Source: Sphingomonadales bacterium
Lineage (GTDB): Bacteria > Pseudomonadota > Alphaproteobacteria > SMXS01
Direction of reading: 5' to 3'
DNA: 64,000 nucleotides
NCBI GenBank assembly: GCA_022844405.1
Contig: JALHLV010000002.1
Coordinates: forward strand, 62,001-126,000
Shown piece by piece: positions 54,963 through 62,794 of the stretch. Every line of letters begins with the position of its first letter. Position 1 is the first letter of the stretch. Under the pieces are notes generated by a model. The model saw nothing but the letters and a program-made list of their open reading frames with translations. It was not told where the DNA came from and searched no databases. The position numbers and the translations under genes were made by a program.

Positions 54963-56678
54963 TTAGTCGTTGGCTTCGCGGCGGGCCTTGTCCATGGCCG
55001 CGCCCAGGATGTCGCCGAGGCTGGCGCCGGCGTCGGCCGAGCCGTACTGGGCGACCGCTTTCTTCTCTTCCTCGATCTCCAGCGCCTTGATCGACAGGGT
55101 GATGCGGCGCGACGACTTGTCGACGTTGGTCACCAGCGCATCGACCTTGTCGCCGACGGCGAAGCGGTCGGGACGCTGGTCGCCGCGGTCGCGGGCCAGG
55201 TCGGCGCGGCGGATGTAGCCCGGGAAGTCGCTGTCGCCGAACTTCACCTCGAGACCGTTCTCGGTCACGGCGGTGATGATGCAGGTGACGATCGAGCCCT
55301 TCTTGGTGCTGGTGGACACGCCGGCGAAGGGATCGCCGCCGAGCTGCTTCACACCGAGGCCGATGCGCTCCTTCTCCATGTCGATGTCGAGAACGATCGC
55401 CTTCACGGTGTCGCCCTTCTTGTAGTCCTTGATCGCCTCGTCGCCCGACCGGTTCCAGTCCAGGTCCGACAGGTGGATCATGCCGTCGAGATCGTTGTCG
55501 AGGCCGATGAACAGGCCGAATTCGGTGATGTTCTTGATCTGGCCTTCGACGGTCGAGCCGACCGGGTGCTGTTCGGAGAACGATTCCCACGGATTGTCCT
55601 GGACCTGCTTGAGGCCGAGGCTGATGCGGCGCTTCGACGGATCGACGTCGAGGACCATGACCTCGACTTCCTGGCTCTGCGACACGATCTTGCCGGGGTG
55701 GACGTTCTTCTTGGTCCACGACATCTCGGAGACGTGCACCAGGCCTTCGACACCGGGCTCCAGCTCGACGAAGGCGCCGTACTCGGTGATGTTGGTGACG
55801 CGGCCGGTGAAGGTGGCGCGGACCGGGTACTTGACGTCGATGCCGTCCCACGGATCGGTCTCGAGCTGCTTCATGCCCAGGCTGATCCGCTGGCTCTCCG
55901 GGTTGACCTTGATCACCTGGACCTTGACGGTCTGGCCGATGTTCAGCACCTCGGAGGGATGGTTGATGCGGCGCCACGACATGTCGGTGACGTGCAGCAG
56001 GCCATCGATGCCGCCGAGGTCGACGAACGCGCCGTAATCGGTGATGTTCTTGACGACGCCGTCGAGCACCTGGCCTTCATGCAGGTTCGACAGCAGCTCG
56101 CTGCGCTGCTCGGCGCGGGTCTCTTCGAGAACGGCGCGGCGCGAGACGACGATGTTGCCGCGGCGGCGGTCCATCTTCAGGATCTGGAACGGCTGCGAGA
56201 TGCCCATCAGCGGCGTCACGTCGCGCACCGGACGGATGTCGACCTGGCTGCCCGGCAGGAACGCCACGGCGCCGTCGAGATCCACGGTGAAGCCGCCCTT
56301 GACGCGGCCGAAGATGATGCCCTCGACGCGCGAACTGTCGCCGGCGGCGTCTTCCAGGCGGTCCCAGGCCTCTTCGCGGCGGGCGCGTTCACGGCTGATC
56401 ACCGCCTCGCCCATGGCGTTTTCCATGCGCTCGAGGAACACCTCGACGGTGTCGCCGATGTTCAGGCTCTGGCGCGCCCCGACGGGGCCGAATTCGGAAA
56501 CCGGGACGCGGCCCTCGGCCTTCAGTCCCACATCGATCACCACGACGTCGTTCTCGACGCCGACGATGGTGCCCTTGACGACGGTGCCCTCGATGGCGTC
56601 GCCGCCGCCGAAGCTTTCGTCCAGAAGGGCCGCGAACTCATCGCGAAGCGCGGTGGCCGCGCCGGTGTTGGTAGACAT
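54963..56678 (-). CDS. rpsA: 30S ribosomal protein S1
   Basis: A 571-residue protein with six S1 RNA-binding motifs (e.g. GTIVGVENDVVVIDVGLKAEG, VVKNITDYGAFVDLGGIDGLLHVTDMSW, and repeats ending in GLGVKQL). It binds mRNA to the small ribosomal subunit. It is the first gene after cmk in the usual cmk-rpsA-ihfB neighbourhood. Confidence 0.96.
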   Translation of the reverse strand: MSTNTGAATALRDEFAALLDESFGGGDAIEGTVVKGTIVGVENDVVVIDVGLKAEGRVPVSEFGPVGARQSLNIGDTVEVFLERMENAMGEAVISRERARREEAWDRLEDAAGDSSRVEGIIFGRVKGGFTVDLDGAVAFLPGSQVDIRPVRDVTPLMGISQPFQILKMDRRRGNIVVSRRAVLEETRAEQRSELLSNLHEGQVLDGVVKNITDYGAFVDLGGIDGLLHVTDMSWRRINHPSEVLNIGQTVKVQVIKVNPESQRISLGMKQLETDPWDGIDVKYPVRATFTGRVTNITEYGAFVELEPGVEGLVHVSEMSWTKKNVHPGKIVSQSQEVEVMVLDVDPSKRRISLGLKQVQDNPWESFSEQHPVGSTVEGQIKNITEFGLFIGLDNDLDGMIHLSDLDWNRSGDEAIKDYKKGDTVKAIVLDIDMEKERIGLGVKQLGGDPFAGVSTSTKKGSIVTCIITAVTENGLEVKFGDSDFPGYIRRADLARDRGDQRPDRFAVGDKVDALVTNVDKSSRRITLSIKALEIEEEKKAVAQYGSADAGASLGDILGAAMDKARREAND

Positions 56679-56706
56679 ACTGTTTAAGCTCCTGCTTCTT
56701 CAGATG

Positions 56707-57372
56707 TTACGGGCCAGCCGGTTTTTCCGGCGGTCTTTCTGCCGCTGATTGATGAACGGCAGACTCGATGACGGCTATCGCCGCTGCAAAGGCGGCTTCT
56801 ATAGACAGATTCGAGGTATCGAGCAAGTGCGCGTCCGCCGCGGGCCTGAGCGGGGCCACCGGCCGTTCCGCGTCGCGCCGGTCGCGCGCCTCGATATCCT
56901 CCAGGATGCGGCCCTCGTCGGCCGGCTCGCCGCGCGCCTTCAGTTCGTCGGCGCGGCGCCTCGCCCGGACCGGAGCCGCCGCGGTCACGAACAGCTTGGC
57001 GTCGGCTTCCGGACAGATCACCGTGCCCACGTCGCGCCCGTCGAGCACCGCGCCGCCCGGCTGGCGCGCGAAAGTCCGCTGGTAGTCCAGCAGGGCCGCC
57101 CGCACGCCCGGCATGGCGGACACGACAGACGCGGCCTCGCCGGTCTTCTCGTCGCGCAGGGCGGGATCGCTCAGGTCGGCTGGCGTCAGGGAACGCGCCG
57201 CGCTCTCCGCCGCCCCGACGTCATGCAGGTCGGCACCTTCGCGAAGCAATCGACGCGCGACCGACCGGTAGAGCGAGCCCGTATCCAGGTGCGGCAGGCC
57301 GTAATGCAGGGCCAGCTTCCGGGCAAGGGTGCCCTTGCCCGACGATGCCGGCCCGTCGATGGCGATGATCAC
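56707..57372 (-). CDS. cmk: Cytidylate kinase
   Basis: A 221-residue enzyme that phosphorylates CMP and dCMP. The P-loop GPASSGKGT is at residues 7-15; YRSVARRLL and [20 protein letters not shown] are conserved. Its first codons overlap the aroA stop (4 bases), so both are cotranslated; aroA-cmk order is typical. Confidence 0.94.
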   Translation of the reverse strand: MIIAIDGPASSGKGTLARKLALHYGLPHLDTGSLYRSVARRLLREGADLHDVGAAESAARSLTPADLSDPALRDEKTGEAASVVSAMPGVRAALLDYQRTFARQPGGAVLDGRDVGTVICPEADAKLFVTAAAPVRARRRADELKARGEPADEGRILEDIEARDRRDAERPVAPLRPAADAHLLDTSNLSIEAAFAAAIAVIESAVHQSAAERPPEKPAGP

Positions 57373-58691
57373 GCCGCCTCCAGCCTGGCCCCGGCGCTGG
57401 CCATCAGGCCGGCGAAGCCGGGGAAGGAGGTGGCGATCATTTCGTCCTCGTCGACCGTCACCGGCCGGCGCGAGGCGCAGCCCAGCACCAGGAACGACAT
57501 GGCGATGCGGTGGTCCATGTGGGTCTCGACCGTGCCGCCGCCGGGCACGTCGCCGGGCCGGCCGTCGACGATCAGGCCGTCCTCGAGCTCCTCGACGGCG
57601 ATGCCGTTGGCGGCGAGGCCCCTGGCCATGGCGGCGATGCGGTCCGATTCCTTGACCCGCAGCTCGCCCAGCCCGCGCATGGTGGTGCGGCCCTCGGCGA
57701 AGGCGGCGGCGATGGCGAGGATCGGGTATTCGTCGATCATGCTGGGCGCCCGCCCGGCCGGCACGTCGACGCCGCGCAGCGCGCTGGAGCGCACGGTGAT
57801 GTCGGCGACCGGCTCGCCGCCCTCGACCCGGCGGTTGGCGATCTCGAGCGACGCGCCCATTTCGACCAGCGTCTCGAACAGGCCGGCGCGCAGCGGATTG
57901 ACCGAGATGCCGGTGATGGTGATCTCCGAGCCCTCGGTGATCAGCGCCGCCACCAGCGGGAACGCCGCCGATGACGGGTCGCCCGGCACCGCCATGGGGC
58001 GGCCACGCAGCTCGGGCTGGCCGTCCAGCACGATCACGTCGCCGCCGTCCGTGCGCTCGACGCTCACGGTCGCGCCGAAATGGCGCATCATGTTCTCGGT
58101 GTGGTCGCGGGTCGCCAGCTTCTCGACCACGATGGTCTGGCCCGGCGCGTTGAGGCCGGCCAGCATCACCGCCGACTTCACCTGCGCCGACGGCACCGGC
58201 ACCGCGTAGCGGATCGGCATGGCCATGACCGCGCCTTCGACGGTGAGCGGCAGCCGGCCGCCCTCGGCGGCGGCAAAGCGGGCGCCCATCTGGCGCAGCG
58301 GCGCCATCACCCGCTCCATGGGCCGCTTGCGCAGCGACGCGTCGCCGGTGAACACGGTGGTGAAGGGATGGGTGGCGACCACGCCCATCAGCAGCCGCAC
58401 GCCGGTGCCCGCATTGGCCAGGTCGAGGATATCCGTTGGCGGGCGCAGGCCGCCCACGCCGGTGCCGTGAACCGTCCAGGCGCCGTCGGCGCCGCGCGCC
58501 ACCTCGGCGCCCAGCGCGCGCATGGCGCGCGCCGTCGCCAGCACGTCCTCACCCTCCAGCAGGCCGGTGATGCGCGTCGCGCCCACCGCCAGCCCGCCCA
58601 GCATCAGCGCGCGGTGCGAAATGGACTTATCGCCCGGCGCGGCGTAGGTTCCGGTCAGGCCGGTGATCCGATGTGACGTGCGGACGCCCAT
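57369..58691 (-). CDS. aroA: 3-phosphoshikimate 1-carboxyvinyltransferase (EPSP synthase)
   Basis: A 440-residue enzyme that joins PEP to shikimate-3-phosphate. It has [27 protein letters not shown] and [15 protein letters not shown]. The glycine-alanine loop NAGT and the ALGA segment near residue 95 (RALGAEVA) resemble class II, glyphosate-tolerant forms rather than class I; this is a visual judgement. The ATG at MGVRTSHRI has GAGGA upstream, so a start 33 bases earlier is rejected. Confidence 0.94.
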   Translation of the reverse strand: MGVRTSHRITGLTGTYAAPGDKSISHRALMLGGLAVGATRITGLLEGEDVLATARAMRALGAEVARGADGAWTVHGTGVGGLRPPTDILDLANAGTGVRLLMGVVATHPFTTVFTGDASLRKRPMERVMAPLRQMGARFAAAEGGRLPLTVEGAVMAMPIRYAVPVPSAQVKSAVMLAGLNAPGQTIVVEKLATRDHTENMMRHFGATVSVERTDGGDVIVLDGQPELRGRPMAVPGDPSSAAFPLVAALITEGSEITITGISVNPLRAGLFETLVEMGASLEIANRRVEGGEPVADITVRSSALRGVDVPAGRAPSMIDEYPILAIAAAFAEGRTTMRGLGELRVKESDRIAAMARGLAANGIAVEELEDGLIVDGRPGDVPGGGTVETHMDHRIAMSFLVLGCASRRPVTVDEDEMIATSFPGFAGLMASAGARLEAA

Positions 58692-58849
58692 AATTGTCTT
58701 GTCCTCGAGGTTGCGGCGCTCCATCTAGCACAGCCTGTGCGGCGGGCCAATTCCGAGCTCGCGGCCAAATAGTGCTTTGACACCCGGTGCCGCGCGTGGC
58801 AATGGGTTTCGCCGAATTCCGAAGACCGATCAGAAAAGTGAGGACAAAG

Positions 58850-59176
58850 GTGGCCAAGCCTGAGCTGGGAACCAAGCGCCAGTGCCCGAAGTGCGGCACC
58901 CGATTCTACGATCTCGGCAAGTCCGATCCGATCACCTGCATCAACTGCGGTCAGAACTTCCTGCCTGAGACCATCCTGAAGCCGCGCCGGCCGACCGCCG
59001 AACCGGTCGAGGAAAAGATCGTCAAGAAGCCGGATCCGGAGGTCGATGTGGACGACATCCTGGAGGACGACGTCGACGCCGACATGGACCAGATCCTCGA
59101 GATCGAGGACGAGGAAGACGAGATCGACGTCGACGTGGACGTGGATGTGGAAAGCGACGCGGACGAGGACAAATAG
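58850..59176 (+). CDS. TIGR02300-type zinc-ribbon protein with acidic tail
   Basis: A 108-residue protein starting at GTG. The N-terminus, with Cys12, Cys15, Cys30 and Cys33 (CPKCGTRFY, CINCGQ), is a zinc ribbon. From about residue 62 it is almost wholly Asp/Glu, with alternating DVDV. The family is found mainly in Alphaproteobacteria and has no established function. A GAGGA ribosome site lies upstream; it is divergent from aroA and precedes a tRNA gene. Confidence 0.9.
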   Translation: MAKPELGTKRQCPKCGTRFYDLGKSDPITCINCGQNFLPETILKPRRPTAEPVEEKIVKKPDPEVDVDDILEDDVDADMDQILEIEDEEDEIDVDVDVDVESDADEDK

Positions 59177-59248
59177 GCGCTTGACCTTCAAGCGCACCCC
59201 GCGCATATAGACGCGGCTCTGGCGGCCCGGCGGCCGTCGAAGCCACTC

Positions 59249-59326
<78 letters not shown>

Positions 59327-59344
59327 GAATTCCCCAGAGTTTTC

Positions 59345-59379
59345 AACGCCCTGACGAGGTTATCCTCGATCAGGGCGTT
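59345..59379 (+). terminator. Terminator downstream of the tRNA gene
   Basis: Two-part hairpin: AACGCCCTGA pairs TCAGGGCGTT, and the inner CGAGG-TTAT-CCTCG also pairs. It follows the tRNA and precedes the convergent hipA gene, whose coding region starts at 59439. Confidence 0.7.
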
Positions 59380-59438
59380 GCTCGTTTCAGGGGGTGTCCA
59401 AGCCATGCCCAACTTGCAAGGGTTATCGAACGCTTCCC

Positions 59439-60668
59439 CTACACCCGGCAGTTCGCCAAGACCTTGTGCGTGCGGTCACGGATGGCGTCGGCGCACATCT
59501 TAACGGCGCTCATTATCGCCGGAACCCCACCGTCGAGGCTTTCGGCGATCTCCGTCAGCCGTTGGAGGAGCTCGTCAGCCAGGCTCTCCACCCGCCGTGC
59601 CGTGGCGGCGGGCGCCAGGCCAACAGACCTGGCGAACTGCTCCCAATGCCGCCGCTCGAGGTATTCGGCGCGAGGCTTGTCGGCGATCTTCATCGCCATG
59701 TTGCGGGTGATGTTGTCGTAGATCAGCGACGTCATGGCGTCATAGAGCGGCGCCAGCCGGCAACCGGATCGATCCAGCAGCAGGCTGTAGTTCTTGGCAT
59801 GACGGTCGGTATCGCCGATGCAGTTGGAGAAGATCACCATGTCGAGCAGCGTCAGTCGGTCACGCGCCGCCGCGGTGGAGTGACGGACTATCGTGTCGAA
59901 CAGCTGCTTCAGGGTCGGCCCGCCGGAGGCCTGGTACTTCTCGGTCGGATAGCGGCCAAGCGCCTGGCAGAAATCCTCCTGGTGCGACCGCCTCACCGTT
60001 CTGTCTTCGGTCATGCTTCGATCGTAGCGGCGCACCAGAAGGTACGGGCGGCCCTCCGCATCGCCATAGGAAACCTCCGCCGCAGGAATGCCGAGCGCCC
60101 CAGCCAGCCTCATGCACAGCAGCTCGTTCTCCACCGATGCGTGCAGGCGCTCGCTCGCCGGCTTGATGATGTGTGTCGAGGCTGCGCCACCGACAGGGAG
60201 CATGATACGGCCGTCGATGATGGCGACGACCATCTTGCTCTGTGCGCCGGCGAGCGAGAGCGTCACGCCCTCATCACCTATCAGGAGCGGCCGCTGCGGC
60301 AGCCGTCGCATGTGCTCCGCGAGTGCGTGCTCATCCAGCGCCTCGTAGCGCCCCGTCTCGGGCGCCTCCGGCCCACCGATCGACAGAGCTCCCGCGGTAT
60401 CACGCCCGATCTCCTCGAGCATGCCATAGACGTCGCCCGTACTACGGCCAAGGATCCGCCCGACCATCTCAAGCTGACGTTCTTCGGGCAGCAGATTTGC
60501 GAACCAGGGCGTCGCCACGTCGATGGGGTAGACGCCTTCCACAGGAGGCATTGACACCGAGATAGCGAACCCTTCTCGGATCCAGTCGCGGTCATACGTG
60601 AACGCCAGGCCCCCGCTGGCGCGCTCCAGGATGCCGACACGCTGTTGTTCGAACCAGACACCCAGCAT
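59439..60668 (-). CDS. hipA: HipA-family serine/threonine kinase toxin
   Basis: A 409-residue kinase of the HipA type. Landmarks are LSLAGAQSKMVV (glycine-rich loop region), HQEDFCQALGRYPTEKYQ, catalytic loop DTDRHAKN with Asp288 and Asn293, and a magnesium-type YDAMTS. E. coli HipA inactivates glutamyl-tRNA synthetase by phosphorylation and causes persistence. The antitoxin hipB lies 2 bases upstream. The N-terminal first domain is somewhat short compared with E. coli. The target in this host is unknown. Confidence 0.9.
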   Translation of the reverse strand: MLGVWFEQQRVGILERASGGLAFTYDRDWIREGFAISVSMPPVEGVYPIDVATPWFANLLPEERQLEMVGRILGRSTGDVYGMLEEIGRDTAGALSIGGPEAPETGRYEALDEHALAEHMRRLPQRPLLIGDEGVTLSLAGAQSKMVVAIIDGRIMLPVGGAASTHIIKPASERLHASVENELLCMRLAGALGIPAAEVSYGDAEGRPYLLVRRYDRSMTEDRTVRRSHQEDFCQALGRYPTEKYQASGGPTLKQLFDTIVRHSTAAARDRLTLLDMVIFSNCIGDTDRHAKNYSLLLDRSGCRLAPLYDAMTSLIYDNITRNMAMKIADKPRAEYLERRHWEQFARSVGLAPAATARRVESLADELLQRLTEIAESLDGGVPAIMSAVKMCADAIRDRTHKVLANCRV

Positions 60669-60670
60669 TG

Positions 60671-60895
60671 TCAGGCCGGCAACGAAGCGCTTAGTCGGAT
60701 ATTCAGCAGCCCGGCGATGCGTAGGGCCGGCTCAAGACTGGCGCTCTGTTTGCCGCGCTCCAGCTCGCTGACAAACCGCAGACTGACACCCGCGGCAAGA
60801 GCGAGCTCGCCCTGGGTCAGACCCTGGGCCTTGCGAGCATGCCGAATGGCCGCGCCAAATTCGGCCGCATTGGTTATGGGCGTGATATCGATCAT
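60671..60895 (-). CDS. hipB: HipB-type antitoxin (Xre-family HTH)
   Basis: A 74-residue Cro/C1-type helix-turn-helix protein (AAIRHARKAQGLTQGELALAAGVSLRFVSELERGKQ). It binds DNA as a dimer and neutralises HipA. Upstream of its start lie three identical-type palindromes spaced exactly 49 bases apart, the first overlapping the ribosome-binding region, so it probably represses its own operon. The start is the ATG with AGGA upstream. Confidence 0.92.
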   Translation of the reverse strand: MIDITPITNAAEFGAAIRHARKAQGLTQGELALAAGVSLRFVSELERGKQSASLEPALRIAGLLNIRLSASLPA

Positions 60896-60898
60896 TTT

Positions 60899-61006
60899 CC
60901 TGATCGGGTAAATACAACGATCTTAGCACGGTTACAATTCAATTCACCCCGATCGGGATCAATATTGTCAGACGCCAGACATCCACCATCAATTCTCCCG
61001 ATCGGG
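60899..61006 (-). promoter_or_regulatory. Three equally spaced HipB operator palindromes
   Basis: CCTGATCGGG at 60899-60908, CCCGATCGGG at 60948-60957 and CCCGATCGGG at 60997-61006. Start-to-start distances are exactly 49 and 49 bases. Sites 2 and 3 also share flanking AATTC to the left and GGAT to the right. The proximal site lies 4 bases before the hipB ATG and covers its ribosome site. The symmetry and position fit autorepression by HipB dimers. Confidence 0.75.
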
Positions 61007-61173
61007 ATTTCCGCAGGGGGAAGTCGATCAGATAGACAGCCCGATGTCGGTTAGTTTGAAATGTCTAGTCGCGATGCAGGCAATCGTCACAAAGGCCATG
61101 CTCACCAGCCGAGGCCAGTGCTTGGTTGAAAGGTAGTCCGCAGTGCATGCAGCGGGGCAAATCGTGGTTTGCA

Positions 61174-62595
61174 TCAGGCTCGTTCAGGGGTTGCGGATCG
61201 GTAATCTTGCCGCTCCCGCCAGGCCTTCAATTCGAGCGGGCGAAGGCCGAACCGAACGACATTGCCTTCGTGAAGCGACGCCACTTCAGCCAGAACCAGG
61301 CTTACGAAGCGTTCATGGTCATCCGCGGCAACCGATCCCGGCGCGACATCGGCGACGGTCGCCGCGTCGGGCGCCAGCCCTGCTCTCACAATCTCCTGCA
61401 GAGCGTGGGCAAGCTCCTTGCGGTAGCGCAAACGGAACGTGTCAGGCGGCACCAGCTGCTGCTGAACGGCGACGTATTGCTGGCAGGAGCGTTCGTATGC
61501 CCAGACGAACACGTCACGAAGCAAGTCGACGCGGTTGAGCTCATAGACGCCCAGCATGCCGTCGACATAGGCCTGCCGAGGCACATCGACGAAGGAGAGC
61601 GGCGACAGATTGTGCCGGATCAACGGGATGTTTGCCGCCACGCGCGAAACCCGCTGGTTCACATCCTCGAAGGGCTGCAGGTAGGGCAGATGCACCATGA
61701 GGAAGAACGCCTGCTCGAACGGATCGGCGATCTCCGCGGCCATCTCGACGACGATACCGAACAGCTCTTCCAGACGCTGCGGCAAGGCGACCGGCCGGTA
61801 CAAACTGCCCCCGATCACGACCGGGCCTTGCCGGATACGCCCGCACGCCATGGGGTCGCGCATCAGTCCGTCCGAGAGCAGCGCATGGAGGGCGATGACC
61901 GTCTCCGGCGTTACCACGGCATGCGCGGGGTCGTCGACGAGATATTCGATCGCGGCCTTATGGTTCAGGATCATCTGGGTTTCGAACGCATCCTTGCCCT
62001 CGGCCGCCTCGCCGAACTCGATCAGCCGCTCGGTGTCGAGCAGGCTGTACGTGTTGCCCTCGAGCCGTGAGGAAGCCCACGACAGGTCGATCAGCAGGCG
62101 GGTCAGGATGTCCCGTGCGAAGGTGCCCGCCGGGGCCTGCACGGCCGGGGAGCGCCCCATCGTGCGCAGCTGGGCTCGCAAGGCATCAGGCAGATAATGG
62201 GTCCGGTTGGGGCGGTATTGCTCGAGGAACTCGATCCGGTAGCTGACCGGCCGACGCTGCTGGATCGGTTGTGACACGTAGGCCCTGACCTCTTCGCCCT
62301 CGGGCGAGGTTGGCACATAGACAGAGGCAGTCGCCGAGAGGGTGGCGTCTTCAAGGGTGACGTTCGCACCCGCTGTTATCGGCTTGATATGGTACTTGAG
62401 CGCTCTGCCCCCGCCTTTAGTTGCAATCCGATGCTGTGTGAGAAGCTGGGCAAGGCGGCGCTGGAGAGTGCGCCGCGAGTAGCCGGCGCCAAGCTCATTG
62501 AGAAGCTGTTCCACGCCCACACCCTGCGGATGCCGGGCGATGAGGCCAGCCATCTCATCGAGCTCCTCGGATGGAATAACCTTCGGCACTGGCAC
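61174..62595 (-). CDS. Fic-fold protein with N-terminal winged helix; degenerate Fic motif
   Basis: A 473-residue protein. Residues about 1-75 form a winged helix-turn-helix (LLNELGAGYSRRTLQRRLAQL). The Fic domain has an inhibitory helix motif S-x-x-x-E-G (Ser175 to Glu179, Gly180, ASSRLEGNTYS) and a core QPFEDVNQRVSR at residues 307-318. The canonical core is HPFxDGNGRxxR, so the catalytic His is Gln307 and two glycines are Val312 and Gln314, while Asp311, Asn313, Arg315 and Arg318 remain. It may be a non-AMPylating or non-catalytic variant, or act as a transcriptional regulator. The GTG start follows a palindromic promoter. Confidence 0.85.
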   Translation of the reverse strand: MPVPKVIPSEELDEMAGLIARHPQGVGVEQLLNELGAGYSRRTLQRRLAQLLTQHRIATKGGGRALKYHIKPITAGANVTLEDATLSATASVYVPTSPEGEEVRAYVSQPIQQRRPVSYRIEFLEQYRPNRTHYLPDALRAQLRTMGRSPAVQAPAGTFARDILTRLLIDLSWASSRLEGNTYSLLDTERLIEFGEAAEGKDAFETQMILNHKAAIEYLVDDPAHAVVTPETVIALHALLSDGLMRDPMACGRIRQGPVVIGGSLYRPVALPQRLEELFGIVVEMAAEIADPFEQAFFLMVHLPYLQPFEDVNQRVSRVAANIPLIRHNLSPLSFVDVPRQAYVDGMLGVYELNRVDLLRDVFVWAYERSCQQYVAVQQQLVPPDTFRLRYRKELAHALQEIVRAGLAPDAATVADVAPGSVAADDHERFVSLVLAEVASLHEGNVVRFGLRPLELKAWRERQDYRSATPERA

Positions 62596-62619
62596 CTATC
62601 TGTCGCGATTATCTCTTTT

Positions 62620-62658
62620 GTGCCGTATAATATGGCACGATTAACTGTTAACGTGCCA
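62620..62658 (-). promoter_or_regulatory. Palindromic promoter/operator of the fic gene
   Basis: GTGCC at 62620-62624 pairs GGCAC at 62634-62638, and TGGCACG at 62633-62639 pairs CGTGCCA at 62652-62658, with AT-rich ATTAACTGTTAA between, which is itself nearly palindromic. The -10-like TATTAT on the minus strand (about 62627-62632) lies in the middle. A dimeric regulator, perhaps the winged helix of the Fic protein itself, could bind. Confidence 0.55.
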
Positions 62659-62741
62659 CAAAAAATGCATCACTCACCAAGACCGCGACATAACGCGCCG
62701 CCACACAACAGGCGAATGGCCACGCGGTTGCGACCAACCAA

Positions 62742-62757
62742 CCACGGCACCCCGTGG
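62742..62757 (-). terminator. Possible terminator after the APC permease gene
   Basis: A perfect 6-bp hairpin CCACGG-CACC-CCGTGG lies 37 bases after the permease stop on the minus strand. There is no T-run, only TTGGTTGG, so the call is weak. Confidence 0.35.
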
Positions 62758-62794
62758 AGACAGCAGGTGATTATGATATCCAGCCTGGTCCGGG

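Noticed and set aside
54948-56687. A 579-codon plus-strand frame opposite rpsA
   Set aside because: Complement of the highly conserved S1 gene; leucine-valine-aspartate shadow of repeating codons.
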